From: Alphaproteobacteria bacterium
GTDB taxonomy: Bacteria > Pseudomonadota > Alphaproteobacteria > Micavibrionales > Micavibrionaceae
Assembly (NCBI GenBank): GCA_030432775.1
Contig: JAUILO010000118.1
Coordinates: forward strand, 1 to 7,464
Length of the DNA: 7,464 nt
Direction: 5' to 3'
Below, piece by piece: positions 1 through 5,810 of this stretch (position 1 is the stretch's first letter; every line of letters begins with the position of its first letter). Position numbers and translations under genes: made by a program. The notes beneath the pieces were generated by a model. It was not told the DNA's origin and did no database searches. It saw only the letters and a list, made by a program, of their open reading frames with translations.

Positions 1-247
1 CGGTGATCTGGTTATCACTGCCGACATACCTTTGGCAGCACGCGTGGTAGAAAAACAAGCCATCGCGCTTGATCCGCGCGGAACAATTTACGACAAGAGC
101 AATATCGGGCAAGTGCTTGGTATGCGGGATTTTATGGATAGTTTACGTGGCAGCGGTGTTGAAACCGGTGGCCCTAAAAGCTTTAGTCAAAAAGAATGTC
201 TGACCTTTGCCAATCAGCTTGATAAATACATTGCCCGTAATGCTTAA
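1..247 (+). CDS. yaiI: YaiI/YqxD family protein (UPF0178, DUF188), C-terminal part
   Basis: The reading frame is already open at base 2 and gives 81 residues before the TAA stop, so the gene begins outside the window. The family is usually about 150 residues, so roughly the N-terminal half is missing. What is seen matches the conserved C-terminal half of UPF0178: GDLVITADIPLAARVVEK at the start (acidic residue in a hydrophobic strand, then a helix), ALDPRG, the MRDFMDSLR helix, a GVETGGP loop and a final FANQLDKYIAR helix. The family is related to PIN/NYN-type nuclease folds and lies in the cytoplasm. Its substrate is not established, so the nuclease role is inference from fold. A TTG at 32 could be misread as a start but lies inside the conserved domain. 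The gene converges on the rfbB-like gene with a 35-bp gap. The family call is firm. Confidence 0.9.
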   Translation, partial: GDLVITADIPLAARVVEKQAIALDPRGTIYDKSNIGQVLGMRDFMDSLRGSGVETGGPKSFSQKECLTFANQLDKYIARNA

Positions 248-282
248 ACTGATTATGCGTTGCTGTTTTTTTGAAAATCAGC

Positions 283-1290
283 TCAGGATGCTTTTTGCAG
301 CAAGTATTTTGTATCCTTCAAATACCATTCAACCGTTTTACGCAAACCGTCCTTTAATTTGGTTTTTGGTTTCCAGCCTGTATCGGCCTCTATTTTGGAA
401 ATATCCATAACATTACGCAATGCATGACCCGGACTATCATCAACATAAGTGATAAGATCACGTGAGCTTTGCGGCCGTTTATCCAGAATGTCATCAACAA
501 TATCACAAACCATATGTGCCAAGTCGATATTCGTACATTCCTCGCCGCCGCCAATATTATAACTATCGCCAACCGTCCCTTTATCGATAACGCTCATCAA
601 CGCTTCGACCTGATCTTCAACATATATCCAGTCCCGTATATTCTGGCTTTTCCGGTAGATAGGAATTGGTTTTTGCTGGTGTGCGTTTTTAATGATCAAC
701 GGGATAATGCGATCGGGAAACTGGAACGGACCGTAATTATTGGCGCAATTCGTAATAAGAATAGGCAATTTATATGAATGAAGCCATGCACGCACCAGAT
801 GATCGGCACCTGCTTTGCTGGCAGAATATGGCGAGCGTGGGTCATAATTGTCTTCTTCGGTAAATGTCCCCTTTTCACCCAATGTTCCGTATACCTCATT
901 GGTTGAAACATTCAAAAACCGGAAATTATCTTTATCTGAATTTTCGTAGTAATTACGAGAGATATCCAGCATGTTAAACGTGCCGATTAAATTGGTCTGG
1001 ATAAAGTTTTGTGGTTCTTCTAAAGATTTGTCAGTATGGGTTTCTGCGGCAAGATGCACGATAATATCCGGTTGTTCCTGATAAAAAGTACGCTGTATGG
1101 CATGATAATCGCATATATCCTGTTTGTAATGCGTATAGCGCTCTATCTTGTCCAGTTTTCTAACCTCGGCATCATTTGAAACGTAAGAGATATTATCGAT
1201 GTTGATAACATCATGATCCGTTTGATCGAGGATATATTGACATAGAGCTGTGCCAATGAAACCTGCTCCACCTGTGATAAGTATTCGCAT
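283..1290 (-). CDS. rfbB: dTDP-glucose 4,6-dehydratase-like protein (RmlB/RfbB family) with altered catalytic triad
   Basis: This is a 335-residue extended short-chain dehydrogenase of normal RmlB length. Classical RmlB binds NAD+ and converts dTDP-glucose to dTDP-4-keto-6-deoxyglucose in the cytoplasm, for rhamnose and other surface sugars. Visible motifs are the Rossmann GGAGFIG (7-13), NIDN (30-33), HLAAETHTDKS (79-89), the Y155xxxK159 pair in PYSASK, TNCANNYGPF (180-189) and IRDWIYVED (218-226). The catalytic triad is T130-N131-E132, where classical RmlB has Thr-Asp-Glu; the codon reads AAT. The C-terminal nucleotide-binding motif, classically RPGHDRRYA, reads SPGHALRNV (286-294). Family membership is therefore clear, but the exact reaction is less certain than the name suggests. 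The ATG is preceded by a GGGGGA-type ribosome site at 1301-1305 with a 10-base spacer. No rmlA, rmlC or rmlD lies in the window, and mazG is divergent. Confidence 0.85.
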   Translation of the reverse strand: MRILITGGAGFIGTALCQYILDQTDHDVINIDNISYVSNDAEVRKLDKIERYTHYKQDICDYHAIQRTFYQEQPDIIVHLAAETHTDKSLEEPQNFIQTNLIGTFNMLDISRNYYENSDKDNFRFLNVSTNEVYGTLGEKGTFTEEDNYDPRSPYSASKAGADHLVRAWLHSYKLPILITNCANNYGPFQFPDRIIPLIIKNAHQQKPIPIYRKSQNIRDWIYVEDQVEALMSVIDKGTVGDSYNIGGGEECTNIDLAHMVCDIVDDILDKRPQSSRDLITYVDDSPGHALRNVMDISKIEADTGWKPKTKLKDGLRKTVEWYLKDTKYLLQKAS

Positions 1291-1328
1291 TGTTTATATT
1301 CCCCCTACCTGAATATAAAATCATGTAG

Positions 1329-1357
1329 ATAATACGGTTTTATGAAATATATTACAA
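1329..1357 (-). promoter_or_regulatory. Predicted sigma-70-type promoter of the rfbB-like gene
   Basis: On the minus strand there is a -35 element TTGTAA (1352-1357, 4 of 6 to consensus), a 17-bp spacer and a -10 element TATTAT (1329-1334, 5 of 6). Transcription would begin near 1322, leaving a leader of about 32 nt that contains the G-rich ribosome site. Element quality, exact spacing and position agree, but no transcript data are available. The -35 lies inside the loop of an inverted repeat, listed separately. Confidence 0.5.
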
Positions 1358-1370
1358 TTCTTAAAACCGT
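1334..1370. repeat. Perfect 9-bp inverted repeat framing the rfbB promoter (candidate operator)
   Basis: ACGGTTTTA at 1334-1342 is answered by TAAAACCGT at 1362-1370, a perfect 9-bp dyad with a 19-bp AT-rich spacer. The proximal arm abuts and overlaps by one base the predicted -10 of the rfbB promoter. The distal arm lies just upstream of its -35. This is the layout expected of a transcription-factor operator. It is not followed by a T-run on either strand, so it does not look like a terminator. The dyad is seen directly; the operator role is inference. It could also influence divergent mazG, whose promoter lies about 65 bp away. Confidence 0.45.
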
Positions 1371-1409
1371 TATAAATTTCTATGAGCTGTGACTAAGCAC
1401 AATAGATTG

Positions 1410-1438
1410 CTTTCACTCTGTATGCTTATGTTTATAAT
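1410..1438 (+). promoter_or_regulatory. Predicted promoter of mazG
   Basis: A perfect -10 hexamer TATAAT lies at 1433-1438. A TG pair stands two bases upstream, one base too far for a strict extended -10. A weak -35 candidate CTTTCA (1410-1415, 3 of 6) sits at 17-bp spacing. Transcription would start near 1445, about 43 nt before the preferred mazG start. Confidence 0.45.
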
Positions 1439-1487
1439 AGACATATAAGACTTAAAATTCCTTGCTATATGAATGAGATGCGCGGTT

Positions 1488-2318
1488 ATGAGCCAGAAAA
1501 AACCACAAATACTATCCTCTTCCACATCTTTACCAGAAGCACCTGCTAATAAGCTGCTCGATGTGATGAAAGCTCTTCGCAATCCCGATGGCGGCTGTGC
1601 ATGGGATATTGAACAGACATTTGAAACAATAGCCCCTTATACTATCGAGGAAGCCTATGAGGTGGCAGACGCCATCATAGAAAAGGATATGGATGCCTTA
1701 AAGGACGAGCTTGGTGATTTGTTATTACAAGTTGTATTTCATGCTCAAATGGCCAGTGAACAAGGTTTGTTTGACTTTCAGGACGTTGCAGAACATGCCG
1801 CAAACAAGATGATTTCACGTCACCCGCATGTATTTGATGATGCTATTGCACAAAGCGCAGGCGATGTAGATGAAATATGGGAGATTCAAAAGGACAAAGA
1901 GACTAAACGTCAGCAACAAGACAGCGTACTGGATGACGTCCCTACCAACTTATCACCGCTAAAGCGTTCGCAAAAACTACAAAAACGTGCAGCCCGTGTT
2001 GGCTTTGAATGGACTAAGCCTATTGATGTGCTTGATAAGTTCGAAGAAGAAACGCAAGAGATGCGCGAAGCATTACAAGGCGGCAATAAAGCCGAAGTTC
2101 TTGATGAGATGGGTGATCTGTATTTCGTACTAACCAACTTTAGCCGGATGCTTGGGCAAGATGCAGAATATGCCTTGATCGGCGCAAACAAGAAATTTGA
2201 AAGACGGTTCCGCGGCATAGAGAACGCCGCTAAAGAGCTAGGTCGTTCATTAAACGATATGACACTGGATGAGATGGAAACGCTCTGGCAAGAGCAAAAG
2301 AACCTTGAAAAATCATAA
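1488..2318 (+). CDS. mazG: MazG nucleoside triphosphate pyrophosphohydrolase
   Basis: MazG hydrolyses (d)NTPs to monophosphate and pyrophosphate, which cleans the nucleotide pool and in E. coli affects (p)ppGpp levels. The 276-residue product has the two MazG repeats of the full-length family. The first carries CAWDIEQTF (37-45), EEAYE (54-58) and the ELGD helix (74-77), then RHPHVF (111-116). The second carries VGFEW (171-175), an EEETQE metal-site helix (186-191), EMGD (207-210) and NKKFERRF (234-241). Both sets of acidic metal ligands are intact. An in-frame ATG at 1473 would add five residues but has no ribosome site; GAGA about 9 bases before 1488 favours the downstream ATG. In alphaproteobacteria mazG commonly follows hflX on the same strand. 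Here it faces the hflX run and is separated from hflX by the IMPase gene, so the block has been rearranged. Confidence 0.93.
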   Translation: MSQKKPQILSSSTSLPEAPANKLLDVMKALRNPDGGCAWDIEQTFETIAPYTIEEAYEVADAIIEKDMDALKDELGDLLLQVVFHAQMASEQGLFDFQDVAEHAANKMISRHPHVFDDAIAQSAGDVDEIWEIQKDKETKRQQQDSVLDDVPTNLSPLKRSQKLQKRAARVGFEWTKPIDVLDKFEEETQEMREALQGGNKAEVLDEMGDLYFVLTNFSRMLGQDAEYALIGANKKFERRFRGIENAAKELGRSLNDMTLDEMETLWQEQKNLEKS

Positions 2319-2396
2319 CACGTAACAATGTATGCGTGTCTGTCACCTTCTGTAGTATTTTGGCGTATTCCGTCGTGTTTTCTTGCGCTCTTATAT

Positions 2397-2426
2397 AATA
2401 CAGCTTAAGAATAATACGGCTTAAGA
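2397..2426. repeat. Imperfect 14-bp direct repeat at the mazG / IMPase convergence
   Basis: AATACAGCTTAAGA (2397-2410) is repeated as AATACGGCTTAAGA (2413-2426) with one mismatch and a 16-bp period. The right copy overlaps the stop codon of the IMPase-family gene. It is probably a short local duplication. The period is not a multiple of three. The surrounding 102-bp convergent gap shows no clear intrinsic terminator. Confidence 0.5.
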
Positions 2427-3275
2427 GTTAGCGTCCATCGAAGCCATAATTTTTTGAGTCATTGGCTGTATGGTAAATTCAAACACAGAATCCCAAACCT
2501 TCTGGGATCGTGCGCCGAGTAAGCCGCCAAAATCATCCTGCGGTGTATAAGTGCTATTATCCCATTTGCGGATAACGCCGCCTGCTTCTTCGATGCAAAG
2601 TGCACCCGCCAGGTGGTCCCAAGGACGAATTTTACTATAAATGCTAAAGTCTTTTTCACCGTTCACAAGACGTAAATATTCATGACCGGCACAGCTTAAT
2701 GATGAAATATCATCTGCTGCTTCACGCAACTCGTCGACAACTTCCTGTGCAACTTTCGGAAAATATTTGCGTCCTGCATAGCCTTTTAATTGACTTAATT
2801 CGAAGGATTGCTGATCAAATGACTTACGATCACCGGAAATAGTAACACCGCTTCCCTTTTCCGCTGCCATCATACGGTCACCCGGAATATCGTATATCCA
2901 GCCATATTCAGTTGTACCGTTAATGATACAAGCCAGCATAATAGCAAAAACAGGCTTTCCATTAGCAAAATTAAAAGTGCCATCCACCGGATCAACAACC
3001 CAGATTACATCATCATGGCTTTGTAAGGTTGAAATTGATTTTGTACCACTTGAAATACCTTCCTCGCCAATAACAATAGAGCCGGGATACGCATCAGGAA
3101 GAATTGAATTTAATGCCTCCTCAGCCTCGATATCAGCAATCGTCACAAGATCTGTCGGTCCGGTCTTACTTTGAATTTCACCTTCAGTCAGGCTTTGAAA
3201 ACGTGGGGTAATATACGTAGCGGCGCAGTCCTTTAATATCTGTTCAACTTTGTCTGTATCAATAATGTTGTTCAT
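2421..3275 (-). CDS. Inositol monophosphatase family protein
   Basis: This 284-residue cytoplasmic enzyme belongs to the Mg2+-dependent, lithium-sensitive phosphatase fold. Seen motifs are TDLVTIAD (41-48), the metal-ligand glutamate in IGEEG (69-73), the signature DPVDGTFNF (95-103, with D95 and D98 as metal ligands and T100), and the second signature WDHLAGALCIEEAGG (219-233, D220). All expected catalytic residues are present. Family members act on inositol phosphates, histidinol phosphate, fructose-1,6-bisphosphate or 3'-phosphoadenosine phosphate. The sequence alone does not separate these, so no symbol is given. The gene lies 50 bp behind hflX on the same strand and may be read with it. 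The ribosome site is weak: a GAGAG stretch stands about 15 bases before the ATG. Confidence 0.9.
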   Translation of the reverse strand: MNNIIDTDKVEQILKDCAATYITPRFQSLTEGEIQSKTGPTDLVTIADIEAEEALNSILPDAYPGSIVIGEEGISSGTKSISTLQSHDDVIWVVDPVDGTFNFANGKPVFAIMLACIINGTTEYGWIYDIPGDRMMAAEKGSGVTISGDRKSFDQQSFELSQLKGYAGRKYFPKVAQEVVDELREAADDISSLSCAGHEYLRLVNGEKDFSIYSKIRPWDHLAGALCIEEAGGVIRKWDNSTYTPQDDFGGLLGARSQKVWDSVFEFTIQPMTQKIMASMDANS

Positions 3276-3325
3276 AATCCGGTCTTACTCTCTTTGCTAG
3301 TATATCTTACGTTTGGTTTTATGAT

Positions 3326-4759
3326 CTATAAACTTGTTTGGTACTTCTCTTCTATGCCAGTTTCCTCGTCTTCACCCGTCTCTTCATCTATGGCTGTTTT
3401 ATCTTCTATATCGCTATCCAGTCTATGCAGCGGATACGCATATTCATTTGCAAAACGGCCGGAATGGATCGGGTTTATATCAAATTCGAGCCTGATACCA
3501 TCTTCACCATCCGTTCTGTCTGTAATATGGCCGTGCTCATAAAGCCAGGCAAGCGCGCGGCCATCAGAATAAGGCAGTTGTACCCAGAATATATAACGTT
3601 GCTCGCTCAGCTTTGATTGGATTGCCTCTATAAGCCCGTCACTATTCTGGCCGGTAAGCGCCGAAACCCATACCGAATTATCATTGAACTTTGTTTTGTT
3701 TATGAAGCGCTGCTGATCTTCTTCATCCAGCAAATCAATCTTGTTATAAACCTCGACGATGCGCTGATCGACTTCGTAATCAATGCCAAGCTCTTTTAAA
3801 ATTGTGATCACGTTATCTCTTTGAATAGTGTACGTATCCTTTGATACATCAATAACATGCAAAATAACGTCTGATTCCTGCACATGCTCAAGGGTTGCAC
3901 GGAAGGCCGCAATCAAATCAGTTGGCAAATCGGCAATGAACCCAACCGTATCAGAGAGGATGATTTCACTATTATTGGCAAGTTCAAGTTTACGCATTGT
4001 CGGATCAAGCGTGGCAAATAATAAATCCTCAGCCATTACTTCGGCCTCGGTCATTGTATTAAATAATGTGGACTTTCCAGCATTGGTATAACCAACCAGT
4101 GATACAGTCGGGAATGGAACTTTTTTGCGTGATCGCTTTTGTAATTCACGGCTTTTTTTAACCTGTTCAAGATCCTTTTTAAGGCGCGTAATTCGCTCTG
4201 CGATCAAACGTCTATCAACCTCAATCTGGGTTTCACCGGGTCCCCCCATAAAACCTGCACCGCCGCGTTGTCTTTCGAGGTGGGTCCATGATCGTACAAG
4301 GCGCGATCGCTGATATTCCAGTGCCGCAAGCTCGACCTGAATTTTGCCTTCACTAGTTTGCGCGCGCGCTCCAAAAATTTCTAAAATCAGACCCGTACGG
4401 TCAATAACCTTGGCATGCCACTTCTTTTCAAGGTTGCGCTGCTGAACCGGGCTAAGGGAATAATTGACTATGATAATGTCAGGCTCAAGCTCTTCGGATA
4501 GTGCTGCGATTTCCTCTAGTTTGCCCTTACCAAAGAAACTTCCAGGCGCAAGCTGCTGTAGCTTGACAACCTCGCAATGGGATAGCTCCAGATCAAGCGC
4601 TTCGGTAAGACCCATAGCTTCTTCGATCTGATCTTCTTCCGTAAATAATGCGCCGCTTTCCTTGCCCCTTTTCAAAAAGGGGCAGATGAGCAATGCGGTT
4701 TCCTGATAAGAGGTATGATGCCCGGTTTCTATGGAATTATGATTATTCTCAGAGCCCAT
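3326..4759 (-). CDS. hflX: GTPase HflX
   Basis: HflX is a ribosome-associated GTPase that splits stalled 70S ribosomes, notably after heat stress. The product is 477 residues. The N-terminal HflX domain includes EEAMGLTEALDLE (46-58) and PGSFFGKGKLEEI (72-84). The family-specific glycine-rich stretch RGGAGFMGGPGE runs 165-176, followed by a charged helical linker to about 212. The GTPase domain shows G1 GYTNAGKST (223-231), G3 DTVGF (270-274), G4 NKID (339-342) and G5 SAL (366-368). A strongly acidic tail with two EETG units follows residue 447 and is probably disordered. The ATG lies 12 bp after the hfq stop. The nearest GGAG is inside the last hfq codons, about 15 bases from the ATG, which suggests translational coupling with hfq. 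Confidence 0.96.
   Translation of the reverse strand: MGSENNHNSIETGHHTSYQETALLICPFLKRGKESGALFTEEDQIEEAMGLTEALDLELSHCEVVKLQQLAPGSFFGKGKLEEIAALSEELEPDIIIVNYSLSPVQQRNLEKKWHAKVIDRTGLILEIFGARAQTSEGKIQVELAALEYQRSRLVRSWTHLERQRGGAGFMGGPGETQIEVDRRLIAERITRLKKDLEQVKKSRELQKRSRKKVPFPTVSLVGYTNAGKSTLFNTMTEAEVMAEDLLFATLDPTMRKLELANNSEIILSDTVGFIADLPTDLIAAFRATLEHVQESDVILHVIDVSKDTYTIQRDNVITILKELGIDYEVDQRIVEVYNKIDLLDEEDQQRFINKTKFNDNSVWVSALTGQNSDGLIEAIQSKLSEQRYIFWVQLPYSDGRALAWLYEHGHITDRTDGEDGIRLEFDINPIHSGRFANEYAYPLHRLDSDIEDKTAIDEETGEDEETGIEEKYQTSL
4663..4684 (-). repeat. Perfect 10-bp palindrome inside the 5' part of hflX
   Basis: TGCCCCTTTT (4663-4672) and AAAAGGGGCA (4675-4684) are perfect inverse complements separated by two bases. 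The hflX mRNA could fold a very stable hairpin about 76-97 nt after the start codon, covering codons for CPFLKRG. The palindrome is seen directly; any function (RNA stability, translation pausing, regulation) is inference. It lies well inside the gene, so a terminator role would truncate HflX. Confidence 0.5.
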
Positions 4760-4771
4760 AAAAAAGCAGAT

Positions 4772-5041
4772 CTACTCCGATGCTGCCGGTGCGTCTGCCG
4801 CTGGCGCAGAATCTTCATCATCATAAAGGTTTAATGGATTTGTTGGCATGATTGTAGAAATCGCATGCTTATAAATAAGCTGGATATGTGAATCACGACG
4901 CAAAAGCATACTAAAATTATCAAACCATGTGATAACACCCTGTAGCTTAACGCCATTTACCAAAAACACCGTTACTGTTGCTTTTTCTTTGCGTATTTTA
5001 TTTAGAAATACGTCCTGAACGTTTTGATTTTTTTCAGCCAT
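4772..5041 (-). CDS. hfq: RNA chaperone Hfq
   Basis: Hfq forms a hexameric Sm-like ring that pairs small RNAs with mRNAs and controls translation and decay. The 89-residue protein has the N-terminal QDVFLNKIRKEK (9-20), the Sm1 region with FLVNGVKLQG (26-35) and FDNF (40-43), the rim arginines LLRRD (46-50), and the Sm2 signature YKHAISTIMP (57-66). The tail from about 67 to 89 is acidic then Ala-rich (DDEDS, AADAPAASE); acidic tips in other Hfq proteins compete with RNA at the rim. The ATG has an AGAGA ribosome site at 5051-5055 with a 9-base spacer. hflX follows after 12 bp, the usual hfq-hflX pairing. The AT-rich leader suggests self-control, described separately. Confidence 0.98.
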   Translation of the reverse strand: MAEKNQNVQDVFLNKIRKEKATVTVFLVNGVKLQGVITWFDNFSMLLRRDSHIQLIYKHAISTIMPTNPLNLYDDEDSAPAADAPAASE

Positions 5042-5071
5042 TGTTATTATTCTCTAATTATTATTATTTTT
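5040..5071 (-). promoter_or_regulatory. A-R-N-rich hfq leader (candidate Hfq autoregulatory site)
   Basis: In mRNA sense the leader reads AAA followed by four AAU triplets (5071-5057), then U, the AGAGA ribosome site (5055-5051), then after three bases AAU-AAC-AAU running into the AUG (5048-5040). Five and three consecutive triplets fit the A-R-N rule (A, purine, any base) known for the distal face of Hfq. They stand on both sides of the ribosome site. E. coli Hfq represses its own translation by binding its leader. The motif is seen; autoregulation here is inference. Confidence 0.45.
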
Positions 5072-5098
5072 CTAATTGTATTCAGTACGCTATGCCAA

Positions 5099-5107
5099 AG
5101 TATAACA
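5099..5107 (-). promoter_or_regulatory. Predicted extended -10 promoter of hfq-hflX
   Basis: The minus strand reads TGTTATACT, an extended -10 (TGn followed by TATACT, 5 of 6 to consensus), in the 87-bp gap upstream of hfq. There is no acceptable -35, which extended -10 promoters tolerate. A start near 5092 would give a leader of about 50 nt. A 5-bp hairpin palindrome (5111-5123) lies immediately upstream and could be an operator or a weak 3' stem of the preceding transcript. Confidence 0.35.
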
Positions 5108-5128
5108 TCCTCGCTTATAGCGAAAGGC

Positions 5129-5806
5129 TTATACTGTTGAGTTTGATTGCTTACACTGTATCAGAGCGTCATGCAAGTCCTTACAAGAGTTAAATGCCAA
5201 AAAAGGCGAAAATTTGGCTATCAGATCTTCTTTTCTAGGCGATTGCGCCAACAAGATCGATGCGACACCCGCATCATTAGACGCCATTAAATCGGTATCA
5301 CTGTCGCCAACATACCAGATATTTTCCGGATGCGGCTTTAATGAGGACATAGCCAGTGTTTCCAATATGGGTCTGCCCGATGGTTTGTCAACGTCTAATC
5401 GTCCGGAACCAATGACGTTATCAAACAAATCAAACACGCCCATGGTTTGCACTTCTTTGACAACATATTCATGTTTTTTATTACTTATGACACTCATAGG
5501 TATGCTCCAGTCAGAAAGCAACCGCAAAAGGTCCATGGCCATGGGAAAGGCTTCAATATCATTCAAATGATGATCTTCGACATATTGGTATAAAAGCGTA
5601 AAGGCCTCATCAACATTACCACCATAAATCTTCGGATAAATATCACGCGAAGAATTGTGCATATTGTCACGGAACTCTTTCATGCTCCATGCCGGTAAAT
5701 CAAAATGCACACGTACATGGTTATGCGCACGATGTAACATCGGTATACTGTTAACCAGTGTACCATCCCAATCGAAGAATACGGCTTCGGGCATTGCAGA
5801 TATCAT
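5129..5806 (-). CDS. HAD-superfamily hydrolase, phosphoglycolate-phosphatase-like
   Basis: This 225-residue protein is a HAD hydrolase with a helical cap between motifs I and II, the arrangement of Gph and PGMB-type phosphatases. Motif I is FFDWDGTLV (10-18; D12 nucleophile, D14 acid/base). Motif II is VISNK (106-110; S108). Motif III is DKPSGRP (140-146; K141). Motif IV is VGDSDTD (166-172; D168 and D172). All catalytic residues are present, so it should be an active phosphatase; the substrate cannot be read from sequence. The ATG lies four bases after the stop of the upstream FAD enzyme, with AGAAGG at 5816-5821 and a 9-base spacer, so the two are probably translated from one message. An ATG four codons further in (MPEAVFF) is a weaker alternative. 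hfq follows after 87 bp. Confidence 0.87.
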   Translation of the reverse strand: MISAMPEAVFFDWDGTLVNSIPMLHRAHNHVRVHFDLPAWSMKEFRDNMHNSSRDIYPKIYGGNVDEAFTLLYQYVEDHHLNDIEAFPMAMDLLRLLSDWSIPMSVISNKKHEYVVKEVQTMGVFDLFDNVIGSGRLDVDKPSGRPILETLAMSSLKPHPENIWYVGDSDTDLMASNDAGVASILLAQSPRKEDLIAKFSPFLAFNSCKDLHDALIQCKQSNSTV

Positions 5807-5810
5807 AAAA

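Noticed and set aside
249..281. Possible bidirectional terminator between yaiI and rfbB
   Set aside because: CTGATT/AATCAG gives only a 6-bp stem with a 21-nt loop; the nearby T-run lies in the loop, so it does not fit an intrinsic terminator.
1370..1582. 70-residue minus-strand open frame across the mazG start and the intergenic gap
   Set aside because: It overlaps the mazG start in antisense, shows no motif and has no ribosome site.
1910..2218. 102-residue minus-strand open frame
   Set aside because: It is antisense to the second MazG repeat, a shadow of conserved coding sequence.
2318..2339. ACACG/CGTGT hairpin just after mazG
   Set aside because: A 5-bp stem with a 12-nt loop and no T-run is too weak to call a terminator.
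3299..3304. TATACT -10-like hexamer upstream of the IMPase gene
   Set aside because: No acceptable -35 and no extended -10 TG; read-through from hflX is equally likely.
5214..5570. 118-residue plus-strand open frame
   Set aside because: It is antisense to the HAD gene, whose four catalytic motifs are intact; no independent signal.
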